Source: Sphingobium fontiphilum (GTDB lineage: Bacteria; Pseudomonadota; Alphaproteobacteria; Sphingomonadales; Sphingomonadaceae). From it: a stretch of DNA of 64,000 bases. Made by a program: the position numbers and the translations under genes. Below are positions 52,386 through 61,650 of the stretch, piece by piece. Each line of letters opens with the position of its first letter. The first letter of the stretch is position 1. The notes beneath the pieces were generated by a model. It saw only the letters and a list, made by a program, of their open reading frames with translations, ran no database searches and was not told where the DNA came from. Where the stretch lies: contig NZ_JACIEB010000002.1 in assembly GCF_014196635.1 (NCBI RefSeq), positions 186,001-250,000 on the forward strand, read 5' to 3'.

Positions 52386-53147
52386 ATGTTCGGCTTTGGC
52401 GATAGCGGCGGCGATAATCCTCCCTCCCCCCATATCGGGGAGGGCGAGCGCGTCTACGCCATTGGCGACATTCATGGCTGCGCGGGCCTGTTGCGGTCTT
52501 TGCTGGCGCTGATCGAAGCCGACGACGCAGCCCGGCCACCGGCGAAAACCAGCCTGATCCTGCTGGGCGACCTCATAGACCGGGGCCCCAGTTCCGCGCA
52601 GGTGGTGCGCTACGCCATGGCGCTGGCGGCCAATGGCGCGATCGTGCTGAAGGGCAATCACGAGGAAATGTTCGCCGCCGCCGCGCGTGGCGACAAGCGC
52701 GCGGTCGGGCTGATGCGCCGCTATGGCGTCGTCGAAAGCTGCGCCAGCTATGGCCTGCCGCCGGAAACAGCCCGCGCCATGGATGATGCGGCGCTGGCGA
52801 CCTGGATGCTGGCCCATGTTCCACGCGACCATGTCGATTTTCTGGATGATCTGCCCGACTGGGTCGAAATCGGCGATTATCTGTTCGTCCATGCGGGCAT
52901 CCGCCCCCATGTCGATCTGGCGCGGCAAAAGGGGGAGGATCTGCGCTGGATACGCGAGCCATTTCTCAGCCATCAACGCGCCTTTCCCCGCATGGTGATC
53001 CACGGCCACACGATTACGCCCGACGTCGACGAACAGGCGAACCGCATCGGCATAGACACCGGCGCCTGGCGCAGCGGACTGTTGACCGCGATCGCGCTGG
53101 AGGGCGCTGACCGCTGGTATGTGCAAGCGCGGGGCGCGGCTGGATGA
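52386..53147 (+). CDS. Metallophosphoesterase, serine/threonine-phosphatase/ApaH-like
   Basis: A 253-aa calcineurin-like phosphoesterase. All metal motifs are present: IGDIHGCAGLL (D-x-H), LLGDLIDRGP (GDxxDRG), LKGNHEEM (GNHE), FVHAGIRP and VIHGHT. This pattern fits bacterial PPP-type protein phosphatases or diadenosine-tetraphosphatases. The target cannot be named. It sits between dcd and a TonB receptor on the same strand. Confidence 0.9.
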   Translation: MFGFGDSGGDNPPSPHIGEGERVYAIGDIHGCAGLLRSLLALIEADDAARPPAKTSLILLGDLIDRGPSSAQVVRYAMALAANGAIVLKGNHEEMFAAAARGDKRAVGLMRRYGVVESCASYGLPPETARAMDDAALATWMLAHVPRDHVDFLDDLPDWVEIGDYLFVHAGIRPHVDLARQKGEDLRWIREPFLSHQRAFPRMVIHGHTITPDVDEQANRIGIDTGAWRSGLLTAIALEGADRWYVQARGAAG

Positions 53148-53234
53148 TTGCGCGCCGCATGGCGGGGCCTCCGGTCTGCTTCGTTGTCCGTCTTTGGGGC
53201 TCGCCCTGACCGGCGAGCGCAGGGGAAAGATACA

Positions 53235-56006
53235 ATGCGCCTCAACGCCGCCTTGCTGGCGCTGGCCATGGGCCTTGCCGGGGCATCGGCCTTCACAGCC
53301 ACGGCCAGGACCGTTCCTTCATCCATCCTGTCGCAACGGCACAAGTTCGAGATTGGCGCGCAGCCGCTCAACACTGCGCTCAACCAGCTGGCGGCGCAGG
53401 CGGGCGTCAGGATTCTCTTTCCCTATGATGATGTATCGCGTCTGCGCAGCCCCGCCCTGCGCGGCTGGTTCACGACGCAGGAGGCGCTGAAACGCCTGCT
53501 GGCGGGCACGGGCCTGGCCCTGTCCGAAACCGGCCATGGCGTCATCGCCCTCACCCGCCCAGGCCACAGCATCGCCAACGAGCGCGAGGCGAGCCGCGCG
53601 CTGGCCATCACCGATGCGCCCGCCGTCAGGCGCCAGCGCCCCCCCGTTGCGCAGGCGGCCATTGCGGAGGAGGCGCCGGCGGCGGCGCTGATCGTCACCG
53701 GAACGCGCCTGTCGACACGGTCGTTGACGGGGAGTCTTTCGCCCATAGACATTTTGCTGGCGACCGACCTGGCGGCGGGCGGCCGCCTCTCCACACGCGA
53801 CCTGCTGGGCGGGCTGGTGCCGTCCCTGACGGTGTCGAACAGCGGTTCGGGTGCGAGTTTCGCGATCAAGACCCTGTCGATGCGCGGTCTGGCGGGCGAT
53901 CATCTGCTGGTGCTGGTCAACGGCAAGCGACGTCACAATATGGCGACGCTGTTCATCAACGGCACGACCCAGAGCGGCCAGTCGCCCCCCGACCTCGATT
54001 TCATTCCCGCCGCCGCGATCAGGCGGATCGAGGTGCTGCGCGACGGCGCGTCCGCGCAATATGGGTCGGACGCGCTGGCCGGGGTCATCAACATCCTGCT
54101 GAAGGACGATGCGGGCGGCCAGGCGCGCTGGACAGCGGGCCTGACGGCGCGCGGCGATGGCGAGGAAGGACGGATCGAATGGAGCCAGGGCCTTGCCATC
54201 GGCGAAGAAGGCCATATCCATCTGACGCTTGACGGGCACCTTCAGGGCCATGCCTTTCGGTCCGCCGCAAATAATGGGCCGTTTTTCGAGACGGTCGCGG
54301 GTCTTGCCAGCACAAGCGAACGCAATCTGAACCGTGTCGTAAACCGCGGCGGCCAGCCCCAGTTGGCCAGCCTGACCATCGCTTTGGACGCCTCCGCGCC
54401 GCTGGGCGACGCCAATGAATTCTATAGCTTTGGCACGATGTCGCGTCGCAACGCCGACGCCTGGCTCACCTATCGCACGCCCGACGCCCTGAACAATGTG
54501 CCCGCCCTCTATCCGCTCGGCTACAGCCCCCGGCTGCATATCAACGAGAGCGACGCCCAATGGGTGGCGGGCCTGCGGGGAGAATGGCGCGGGTGGGACT
54601 ATGATCTGAGCACCTCCTTCGCCCGCAACCTCGCCCGCTATGGCGAAAGCTCGACGCTCAATGCGTCGCTGGGGGCGGCCAGTCCGTCGACGATGGCGCT
54701 TGGCTCGGCGGAAACGCGGGAATGGATCGCCGATCTCGACCTGCGCCGCTCCGTCGATGGGGGACTGGACGATCCGATGACGATCGGCATCGGCGTCGAA
54801 TATCGCGGCAATCGCTATAGCGTTGGCGCCGGCGAACCGGCATCCTGGCAGGATGGCGGCTGGGTTTCAGCCGATGGCGTCCATGCCGGCGTTCCGCGCG
54901 CGCCGGGCGCGCAGGGGGTGTCCGGCTTTCCCGCCTCCGCAGCCGGGCGCTGGAGCCGCCATGGCTGGGCCGCCTATGCCAGCGCCGAACAGGCGATCGG
55001 CGACAGTCTGGAACTGGCGCTGGCCGGGCGGCATGAGGATTATTCCGATTTCGGCGTGGCCAACAGCGGCAAGGCGTCGGCGCGCGTTGCTCTTGCGCCG
55101 GGGCTGGCGCTGCGCGGCACGATCAGCACCGGCTTTCGCGCGCCTACGCTGCAACAGCAACATTATGCCTCCGCCAGCACCATCAACGTGGGCGGCGCAT
55201 TGCTGCCGGTATCGGCCCTGCCCGCCCGGTCGGCGGCGGCTCAGGCGCTGGGCGCGGCGCCCCTGCGGCCTGAACGATCAACCCATTGGGCGGCCGGGCT
55301 GGTGGCCAGTCCCGGCGGGGGCCTCAACCTGACCGTCGACGCCTATCAGATCGACATAAGGGACCGGATATTGCTGAGCGACGTGCTGACAGGTCCCGCC
55401 GTGCGCGCCGCGCTGGACAGCGCCGGGCTTACCGGGTCGGCAGGCGCCTTCTATTTTTCCAACGCTGCGAACACGCGCACGCGCGGGTTAGACCTGGTCG
55501 CCAACTGGCGCTCGTCGCCCGGCCCCTGGGGAACGGCGGCCATCACCTTTTCGGCCAATATCAACCGCACCCGTTTCACCCATATCGACGCCGCCCCGGC
55601 CATATTGTCCACCACCGATCCGCCGGGCGCGCTGATCGGCCGGGCGCGTCAGGGCGATGTGTCCATGGGCACCCCGCGTGACAAGCTGATCGCGAATCTG
55701 CTCTGGTCGGGCGAGGCCGCTTCCATCAACCTGCGCGCCACCCGATATGGCCGCGTGACGCAGGTCCATCCCACCGATCCGGCGCTCGACGCCCCTGTCT
55801 CCCCCCGCATCATCGTCGATCTGGAGGGAACGCTGGCGCTTGCGCCGGGCGCGCGGATCAGCCTGGGCGCCAACAACCTGTTCGACACCTACCCCGACAA
55901 ATTGCCGGAGGCTCTGCGGGCCAACGGTTTCTGGCTCTACAATCCCTATTCGCCATGGGGAAGCAGCGGCGGCCTTTATTATGCGCGCTTCAACCTGGAG
56001 TTCTGA
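53235..56006 (+). CDS. TonB-dependent receptor with N-terminal STN signalling domain
   Basis: A 923-aa FecA-type transducer. A signal peptide (to about residue 25) is followed by a secretin/TonB short N-terminal domain at about 35-105 (FEIGAQPLNTALNQLAAQAG and TQEALKRLLAGTGLAL). The plug starts at ALIVTGTRL and includes GLAGDHLLVLVNGKRRHN and IEVLRDGASAQYGSDALAG. The barrel ends in the aromatic RFNLEF. The ATG at 53235 has GGGGAAAG upstream. STN receptors normally signal through a FecR/ECF pair. None is adjacent; the pair at 38.7-40.3 kb is the only candidate in view. Confidence 0.92.
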   Translation: MRLNAALLALAMGLAGASAFTATARTVPSSILSQRHKFEIGAQPLNTALNQLAAQAGVRILFPYDDVSRLRSPALRGWFTTQEALKRLLAGTGLALSETGHGVIALTRPGHSIANEREASRALAITDAPAVRRQRPPVAQAAIAEEAPAAALIVTGTRLSTRSLTGSLSPIDILLATDLAAGGRLSTRDLLGGLVPSLTVSNSGSGASFAIKTLSMRGLAGDHLLVLVNGKRRHNMATLFINGTTQSGQSPPDLDFIPAAAIRRIEVLRDGASAQYGSDALAGVINILLKDDAGGQARWTAGLTARGDGEEGRIEWSQGLAIGEEGHIHLTLDGHLQGHAFRSAANNGPFFETVAGLASTSERNLNRVVNRGGQPQLASLTIALDASAPLGDANEFYSFGTMSRRNADAWLTYRTPDALNNVPALYPLGYSPRLHINESDAQWVAGLRGEWRGWDYDLSTSFARNLARYGESSTLNASLGAASPSTMALGSAETREWIADLDLRRSVDGGLDDPMTIGIGVEYRGNRYSVGAGEPASWQDGGWVSADGVHAGVPRAPGAQGVSGFPASAAGRWSRHGWAAYASAEQAIGDSLELALAGRHEDYSDFGVANSGKASARVALAPGLALRGTISTGFRAPTLQQQHYASASTINVGGALLPVSALPARSAAAQALGAAPLRPERSTHWAAGLVASPGGGLNLTVDAYQIDIRDRILLSDVLTGPAVRAALDSAGLTGSAGAFYFSNAANTRTRGLDLVANWRSSPGPWGTAAITFSANINRTRFTHIDAAPAILSTTDPPGALIGRARQGDVSMGTPRDKLIANLLWSGEAASINLRATRYGRVTQVHPTDPALDAPVSPRIIVDLEGTLALAPGARISLGANNLFDTYPDKLPEALRANGFWLYNPYSPWGSSGGLYYARFNLEF

Positions 56007-56012
56007 GCCGCT

Positions 56013-56285
56013 TCAACAATCCTCATAACCGGCGTCCCGGCATTTTTGGCGGCGTTCCTTCTCCGCCTTCCTGGCCTCTCGCCCTTCCTTCTCTTCCTGC
56101 TTGCGCATCTTGCGGCCGTAATTGCGGTCGGCTTCATCCTGGCTGGTCGTCGCCCAGTCCGCCGCCTGCGCGCCTGCCCGCACCGGCGCGGTCACGATAC
56201 TGGCGACGGTGCGGACACAACCCGGCAGCGTCAGCAGCAGCACCGGCACGATCATCAACCCGACTTTTCCGTTCATTCTGCTCAT
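56013..56285 (-). CDS. Small lipoprotein with charged coiled-coil tail
   Basis: About 90 aa. After an N-terminal hydrophobic stretch comes the lipobox LTLPGC, so it should be lipid-modified and held in the membrane. The tail (RKMRKQEEKEGREARKAEK, with two later cysteines) is a highly charged helix. Start at 56285 or 56276; the frame is open back to 56396, which would spoil the signal. It follows msrA on the same strand and ends 6 nt from the convergent receptor gene. Unknown function. Confidence 0.65.
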   Translation of the reverse strand: MSRMNGKVGLMIVPVLLLTLPGCVRTVASIVTAPVRAGAQAADWATTSQDEADRNYGRKMRKQEEKEGREARKAEKERRQKCRDAGYEDC

Positions 56286-56373
56286 CCCCGACTGATTCCC
56301 TGAGCGCACGCATAGCATGGCCGATATGAACCCCGTCATAAGGACGGCAATGGATGCGACGAACCGTTGCCGC

Positions 56374-56907
56374 TCAATCCGTAAGGCGGTCGGCAAAGCC
56401 CTTGCGCAGCTTGGCGAGCTTGGGCGGGATCACCGCCATGCAATAGGGGTTGCGGTCGCCCACGCGCTCCCAATATTTCTGATGATAATCCTCCGCGCGA
56501 TACCATGGCGCGTCCGGCTCGATCGCGGTGACGATGGGCCGGGGCTGGTCCACCTGCGCGCGGGCGATGGCGGCATGGGCCTGCGCCTCCTGTTCGGGCG
56601 AATGGGGGAAGATGGCCGAGCGATATTGGGTGCCGACATCATTGCCCTGGCGGTTCAGCGTCGTGGGATCATGGGTGGCGAAGAAGATGTCGAGCAGGTC
56701 GGCGTAGGAAATGACCTGCGGATCGAATGTCACCCGGATCGCCTCGGCATGGCCGGTCGCGCCGGAACAGACCGCTTCATAGGTGGGATTGGGCATCGAC
56801 CCGCCGATATAGCCGCTTTCGACCGCGCTCACGCCCGCCAAGGATTGATAGACCGCCTCCGTGCACCAGAAACAGCCGCCCGCCAAAGTCGCGACATCCT
56901 GCGCCAT
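56374..56907 (-). CDS. msrA: Peptide-methionine (S)-S-oxide reductase
   Basis: A 177-aa MsrA repairing oxidised methionine. The catalytic motif GGCFWCTE is at residues 10-17, followed by [18 protein letters not shown] and [12 protein letters not shown]; later [11 protein letters not shown] and AEDYHQKYW are family hallmarks. No signal peptide is present, so it is cytoplasmic. The ATG at 56907 is preceded by an AAGGA-type site. Confidence 0.96.
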   Translation of the reverse strand: MAQDVATLAGGCFWCTEAVYQSLAGVSAVESGYIGGSMPNPTYEAVCSGATGHAEAIRVTFDPQVISYADLLDIFFATHDPTTLNRQGNDVGTQYRSAIFPHSPEQEAQAHAAIARAQVDQPRPIVTAIEPDAPWYRAEDYHQKYWERVGDRNPYCMAVIPPKLAKLRKGFADRLTD

Positions 56908-56951
56908 TTCAATCCCGTCCTTCCATCGTCAAAGCGCGAAGATAGGAAGGA

Positions 56952-58658
56952 TCAGGCCATGGTTCCAGCATCGCCGCGCGCCTTTTGCGCCTTCTCGCGC
57001 TCCTCGGCCACCAGTTCCTTGCGCGACAGCTTGCCGACCAGCGTCTTGGGCAGGCTGTCGCGCAATTCCACCGCGCACACCCGCTCATGCTTGCCCAGTT
57101 GCGCGTTGAGCCACGTCTTCAGTTCCTCCCCCGTCGCCTCCTGCCCCTCGTTCAGGGTCACGAACGCCTTGGGCTGTTCGCCGCGATAATGATCGGGAAC
57201 GCCGATCACCAATGCCTCCTTGACTGCGGGATGATGATAAAGGACCGACTCCACCTGGCTGGGGAACACCTTGAACCCGCCGACCGCGATCATGTCCTTC
57301 AATCGGTCGACGATCTTCACATAACCGTCCTCGTCGATCACGCCGACATCGCCGGTGCGGACATAATCGCCGACGAAGACCTGCGCGTCGGCATCCGGCC
57401 GGTTCCAGTAGCCCTTCATGATCTGCGGCCCGGCGAACAGCAATTCGCCCGGTTCGCCCGGCGGCGGCGGCCTGGTCGGATCTTCGCGGTCGACCAGTCT
57501 GACATGGGTGCCCGGCACCGGTTGCCCCACCGTGCCGGTCTTGTTCAACCCTTCATAGGGGTTGGAACAGACGACCGGGCTGGTTTCAGTGAGGCCATAA
57601 CCCTCGATCAGCGTGGCGCCGGTCGCAGCCTCGAACCGCTGCCGCAGTTCCAGCGGCAGCGGCGCGCCGCCCGAAATACAGGCCCGCAGAGAGGAAAAAT
57701 CGACATTGCGGATGGACGGATGATCCAGCAGCGCCTGGAACATGGTCGGCACGCCGGGCAGCGATGTCGCCTTCACCCGCTGCACTGCGGCCAGCACTTG
57801 AGCGGCGTCGAAACGCGGCAGCATCACCATCTCGCCGCCATTCAGCACGGTGCGATTGAGCGTGCAGGTGTTGGCGAACACATGGAAAAAGGGCAGCACC
57901 GCGATGATCCGGTCGGGTTCATGCTTATGCGGGTCGATCATCTGCACCTGCCGGGCATTGGCGGTCAGGTTCTGGTGCGTCAGCATCGCGCCCTTGGGCG
58001 TGCCGGTGGTGCCGCCGGTATATTGCAGCAGCGCGATGTCGTGCACCGGGTCGATCGACGGCGCGACATATTCGCCCGCATTGTCGATCAGGCGATCATA
58101 GCGCCGGATGCGCGGATCGTCGGGGATCGGCGCGGTCTCGCTGGCCTTGAACATGCGGAACAGGAAGGATTTGACCGGCGGCAGCGCCTCCGCCACCGAT
58201 CCCACCACCAGCTTTTCCAGCGAGCTATGCTCCAGCACATCAAGCGCGGTGGGCAGCAACGCCTTGGCCGACAAGGTGAAAAGGATTGTGGTTCCGCTGT
58301 CCTCGACCTGATGCTCGAGTTCAGCGGCGGTATAGAGGGGGGAAAAGTTGACGACGATGGCGCCGGCCATCAGCGCGCCATAATAGGCGGCGACATAGTG
58401 GGGCGTATTGGGCAGATAAAGACCCACCCGGTCGCCCTTTTTCACGCCCATGGCCTGCAACCCGGCGGCGACCCGGTGGATTTGGCCCAGCATGTCGCCA
58501 TAGGTGAAGCGACGACCCATGAAATCAATCATCGCCGCAGCGGGATGCGCCCCCGCGCTGCTTTCGACCATGTCGGCCATCGACATCGGCGGGAATGTCT
58601 GGTCCCACGCAGTGGGATGACGATATCTATCCTTCAGGATGTTTTCCATGCTCTCCAT
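56952..58658 (-). CDS. fadD: Long-chain fatty acid-CoA ligase (AMP-forming)
   Basis: A 568-aa adenylate-forming enzyme activating fatty acids to acyl-CoA. The AMP-binding signature is LLQYTGGTTGTPKGAMLTH, then GYGLTETSPV and the hinge/aspartate region YVRTGDVGVIDEDGYVKIVDR, and the catalytic lysine lies in SLPKTLVGKLSRKEL. The start is uncertain: ATGs at 58658 (MESMEN) and 58649 have no spaced ribosome site, and the frame is open to 58694. An operator-like palindrome lies 28 nt upstream. It probably feeds the thiolase/FadJ pair. Confidence 0.92.
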   Translation of the reverse strand: MESMENILKDRYRHPTAWDQTFPPMSMADMVESSAGAHPAAAMIDFMGRRFTYGDMLGQIHRVAAGLQAMGVKKGDRVGLYLPNTPHYVAAYYGALMAGAIVVNFSPLYTAAELEHQVEDSGTTILFTLSAKALLPTALDVLEHSSLEKLVVGSVAEALPPVKSFLFRMFKASETAPIPDDPRIRRYDRLIDNAGEYVAPSIDPVHDIALLQYTGGTTGTPKGAMLTHQNLTANARQVQMIDPHKHEPDRIIAVLPFFHVFANTCTLNRTVLNGGEMVMLPRFDAAQVLAAVQRVKATSLPGVPTMFQALLDHPSIRNVDFSSLRACISGGAPLPLELRQRFEAATGATLIEGYGLTETSPVVCSNPYEGLNKTGTVGQPVPGTHVRLVDREDPTRPPPPGEPGELLFAGPQIMKGYWNRPDADAQVFVGDYVRTGDVGVIDEDGYVKIVDRLKDMIAVGGFKVFPSQVESVLYHHPAVKEALVIGVPDHYRGEQPKAFVTLNEGQEATGEELKTWLNAQLGKHERVCAVELRDSLPKTLVGKLSRKELVAEEREKAQKARGDAGTMA

Positions 58659-58685
58659 GGACAGGAATCTATGGCGAACGCGCAC

Positions 58686-58701
58686 TTTACGCAAGCGTCA
58701 A
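58686..58701 (-). promoter_or_regulatory. Operator-like palindrome upstream of the acyl-CoA ligase gene
   Basis: TTTACGCAAGCGTCAA is palindromic except for one base pair between its 7-bp arms, and it matches the symmetry and outer bases of TTTACGTAAACGTAAA before the thiolase gene. On the minus strand, TTGACG at its edge could act as a -35. A shared acyl-CoA-responsive repressor or activator is plausible. Confidence 0.5.
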
Positions 58702-58711
58702 GCGCCACAAA

Positions 58712-58743
58712 AAAGGCCGCGCCATTGTCGGGCGCGACCTTTG
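58712..58743 (-). terminator. Terminator after the TrcR-like gene
   Basis: Arms AAAGGCCGCGCC and GGCGCGACCTTT pair with one mismatch around a short loop. On the minus strand the stem ends CCTTTTTTG, a good T-run. It lies about 55 nt after the stop at 58797. Confidence 0.8.
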
Positions 58744-58796
58744 AAAATTGCTGCATTGCGGTGATTTAGCGCCGTTTGGCGGCGACGCTACGGCAA

Positions 58797-59495
58797 TCAG
58801 ACATGGCCTTGATTGTTGCTGAACGGGTCGATGACCTTGGCGACATCGGAGATCAGGTCCGACCCGCCGGCCAGGGCCGTCTCGGCGCGCCGGGCGGCGG
58901 CTTCGCGTTCCCGCCGCAGCTCCTCGATCAGCGCCTCGCGGTCGCCGTCCAGACGCGAATCGGTCGGCGCTTCGATGCCCGCCTTCTTGGCTGCGCGCGT
59001 CACCAGCGCATCCAGTTCGCGCTGCGAACACAGGCCCAGCGTCACCGGATCCTTGGGCACGATGTTGGAGATGTTCCAATGGGTGCGATCGCGGATGGCG
59101 GCGATGGTGGTGCGGGTGGTGCCGATCAGCTTGCCGATGGCGCCGTCCGAAATTTCCGGATGGTTGCGCAGGATCCAGGCGATGCCGTCGGGCTTGTCCT
59201 GGCGCTTGCTGACCGGGGTATAGCGCGGCCCCTTGGTCCGGCGGACGGGCTCGGGGCCCTTCAGCATCCTGAGCTTGTGATCAGGGTTGGCCTCGCCCCT
59301 GTGGATCTCGTCCATGGTGATTTCATGGGCGCGCACGGGATCGCGGCCGGTATATTTGGTGGCGGCGGTATCGTCGGCGATCGCCTGCACTTCCAGAATG
59401 TGGAGCCCGCAGAATTCCGCAATCTGCTCAAAGCTCAGCGCGGTGTTGTCGACCAGCCAGCTGGCGGTCGCATGGGGCATCAGGGGCTGGGACAC
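58797..59495 (-). CDS. DUF1013 / TrcR-like alphaproteobacterial cell-cycle regulator
   Basis: A 232-aa protein with the DUF1013 layout: MPHATASWLVDNTALSFEQIAEFCGLH (quoted as MPHATASWLVDNTALS), then VQAIADDTAA and an inner helix-turn-helix-like ISDGAIGKLIGTTRTTIAAI. In Sinorhizobium the family member TrcR is linked to cell-cycle transcription, as I remember. A charged C-terminal helix (REALIEELRREREAAARRAE) may be a coiled coil. The start is GTG at 59495 with GGAG 8 nt before it. It is a single gene with its own terminator. Confidence 0.85.
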   Translation of the reverse strand: MSQPLMPHATASWLVDNTALSFEQIAEFCGLHILEVQAIADDTAATKYTGRDPVRAHEITMDEIHRGEANPDHKLRMLKGPEPVRRTKGPRYTPVSKRQDKPDGIAWILRNHPEISDGAIGKLIGTTRTTIAAIRDRTHWNISNIVPKDPVTLGLCSQRELDALVTRAAKKAGIEAPTDSRLDGDREALIEELRREREAAARRAETALAGGSDLISDVAKVIDPFSNNQGHV

Positions 59496-59525
59496 GGGGC
59501 ATTCTCCGGCACTAAAAACGACAAG

Positions 59526-59546
59526 GGCCGCCCAATCAGGGCGGCC
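59526..59546 (-). terminator. Hairpin between the mannosyltransferase and TrcR-like genes
   Basis: GGCCGCCC and GGGCGGCC pair around a 5-nt loop. On the minus strand CTTGTCGTTTTT follows, so the T-run is displaced. It may terminate the upstream operon. Confidence 0.5.
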
Positions 59547-59609
59547 ACGCCGTTGTAGAGATAGTGCATCCGCCCCGCCGGGGCAAGGAAAAGCGTCAGG
59601 CTCCTGGTC

Positions 59610-60638
59610 CTAGGCGGCCTGATCGACCAGATCCGGCTCGATCGGATGCAGCCCGGCCAGAAACTGCCGGGCGCTCGCGTCCCAGGTGAAGCGGCGACCA
59701 TAATCGACACAGGCCGCGCGATCACGGGTCAGCGCAAGATCGATCGCGTCGTCCAGCCGTTCGGAGAGCGCGCCCACATCTTCGGTCACGATGTCCACCG
59801 GCCCCGTCACCGGGAAGGCCGCCACCGGCGTCCCACAGGCGAGCGCCTCGATCATCACCAGCCCGAAAGTGTCGGTGCGGCTGGGAAAGACGAACACATC
59901 CGCCCCGGCATAGGCGCCCGCCAGTTCACGGCCGAACAGCGGTCCCATGAACCGCGCCTGCGGATATGCCCGCTCCAGCGCCTCGCGCGCCGGCCCGTCG
60001 CCCACCACCACCTTGGTCCCCGGACCATCGGTGGACAGGAAGGCTTCCAGATTTTTCTCCACCGCCACGCGCCCGACATAGAGCTGGATCGGGCGAGGCA
60101 GGTCAGCAAACAGCGCGGGCGGCGGCGCATCGGGGGTGAAGGCCGACAGGTCGACCCCCCGCCCCCAATGGCGCACCTGCGCCACGCCGTGCGCGCGCAA
60201 TTGCTGGCGCACCGACTGGGTCGACACCAGCACCGCCTGCGCCGGGCCGTGGAACCAGCGGATATAGCGCCAGAACCAGGAGGCCGGCAGCCCGGTGCGC
60301 TGGGCGACATAATCGGGAAAATGGGTGTGATAGGCGGTGGTGAAGGGCACGCCGTTGCGCAGGCACCAGCGCCGCGCGGCGAGGCACAGGGGGCCTTCGG
60401 TCGCCAGATGCACCGCGTCAGGCCGGAAAGCGGCTATCGCCCGGCCCACCACCGTCGGGCGCGCCATGGCCAGCCGGATTTCGGGATAGGTCGGGCAAGG
60501 CAGCGAGCCATATTGGTCGGGGGAATGGACGCTGACCACATGACCCATCGTCTCCAGTTCGTGCTGGATCGTCTGGAGCGTGCGCACGACCCCGTTGACC
60601 TGCGGGCTCCAGGCGTCGGTGACGATGGCTATACGCAT
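59610..60638 (-). CDS. Glycosyltransferase family 4 (alpha-mannosyltransferase-like)
   Basis: A 342-aa GT-B enzyme. It begins MRIAIVTDAWSPQVNGVVRT (the GDP-mannose-dependent alpha-mannosyltransferase pattern), has LATEGPLCLAARR and TAYHTHFPDY, and the donor-site RVAVEKNLEAF, VVVGDGPAREAL, FPSRTDTFGLVMIEALACGTP. It probably glycosylates a membrane lipid. The ATG at 60638 follows AAGGG by 9 nt. The LpxH-like gene lies 61 nt upstream on the same strand; pairing of these two families is common in proteobacteria. Confidence 0.9.
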   Translation of the reverse strand: MRIAIVTDAWSPQVNGVVRTLQTIQHELETMGHVVSVHSPDQYGSLPCPTYPEIRLAMARPTVVGRAIAAFRPDAVHLATEGPLCLAARRWCLRNGVPFTTAYHTHFPDYVAQRTGLPASWFWRYIRWFHGPAQAVLVSTQSVRQQLRAHGVAQVRHWGRGVDLSAFTPDAPPPALFADLPRPIQLYVGRVAVEKNLEAFLSTDGPGTKVVVGDGPAREALERAYPQARFMGPLFGRELAGAYAGADVFVFPSRTDTFGLVMIEALACGTPVAAFPVTGPVDIVTEDVGALSERLDDAIDLALTRDRAACVDYGRRFTWDASARQFLAGLHPIEPDLVDQAA

Positions 60639-60699
60639 AAGGCGAATCCCTTGGCTCATTTCCATCGGCGCCCCGAACCGAACAGGGGCGCCGGACAGT

Positions 60700-61566
60700 T
60701 TACGCAGCGATCCGGGCCGGTTCGCTCGCCTTGTCGCGCTTCGCGATCTCGTCCGCCCAGTGCAGCACTTCCATGCGTCCGTCGAAATGTTCGACCAGCG
60801 CGGTGCAGCCTTCCACCCAGTCGCCGTCATTATAATATTCGATGCCCGCAATCTCGCGATATTCGGCATTGTGGATATGGCCGCACACAACGCCATCGAC
60901 GCCGCGCATCGCCGCCTCGTGCGCCACAACATGTTCGAACTTGGAAATGAACTCGACCGCGTTCTTGACCTTGTGCTTGGCCATTTTGGAGAGCGACCAA
61001 TAGGGCAGGCCCAGCCGCTGGCGGACCGCGTTCACCACGACGTTGAGGCGCATCATCATCGAATAGGCGGCGTCGCCGACAAAGGCCAGCCAGCGATGGG
61101 CGAGCATGATCGTGTCGAACTCGTCGCCATGCAGCACCAGCAGCTTGCGCCCGTCGGCGGTCACATGCAGCGCCTTGCGCCGGATTTCGACGCCGCCAAA
61201 GCTCATGCCGGTGAACTGGCGGAACATTTCGTCATGGTTTCCGGGGATGTAGACGACGCGGGTGCCGCGCTTGGCGCGCTTCATCACCCGCCACACCACG
61301 TCATTATGCGCGGCGGGCCAGTAGAAGCGCTTTTTCAGGCGCCAGCCGTCGATGATGTCGCCGACCAGATACAGCGTCTCGCTGTCGACGCTGTCCAGAA
61401 AATCGATGAGCATCTTCGCGTTGCAGCCGCGCGTGCCCAGATGGATGTCCGAAATCCAGATCGTACGATACCGGCGGCGCTGCCCTTCCCGTTCCGGGAT
61501 ATGCAGCGTTCCTTCCTGTCCGTCACCCATGTCCGCCGCAAAGGGCAGGCGTGTGATGGCGTTCAT
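60700..61566 (-). CDS. UDP-2,3-diacylglucosamine diphosphatase-like metallophosphoesterase
   Basis: A 288-aa calcineurin-type phosphoesterase of the LpxH-like group. Motifs are ISDIHLGTRG (D-x-H), YLVGDIIDGWRL (GDxxD), IPGNHDEMFR (GNHD), LHGDEFD and CGHIHNAEYR. The extended helical insert resembles the LpxH-related family paired with mannosyltransferases rather than classical LpxH. It might hydrolyse a nucleotide-sugar lipid. It is the first gene of a two-gene operon. Confidence 0.87.
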   Translation of the reverse strand: MNAITRLPFAADMGDGQEGTLHIPEREGQRRRYRTIWISDIHLGTRGCNAKMLIDFLDSVDSETLYLVGDIIDGWRLKKRFYWPAAHNDVVWRVMKRAKRGTRVVYIPGNHDEMFRQFTGMSFGGVEIRRKALHVTADGRKLLVLHGDEFDTIMLAHRWLAFVGDAAYSMMMRLNVVVNAVRQRLGLPYWSLSKMAKHKVKNAVEFISKFEHVVAHEAAMRGVDGVVCGHIHNAEYREIAGIEYYNDGDWVEGCTALVEHFDGRMEVLHWADEIAKRDKASEPARIAA

Positions 61567-61650
61567 GCAATGGCCCCCAAGGCTGTTGTCCTCGGGAGGT
61601 GATTCCTAGCGGAACTATGTTACAAGTCCGCGCCGAATATGACGGAAATG

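Noticed and set aside
53235..56006. Assigning the 38.7-kb sigma/FecR pair as the proven partner of this STN receptor
   Set aside because: The genes are 14 kb apart and no sequence evidence proves the link. It is kept only as a finding to test.
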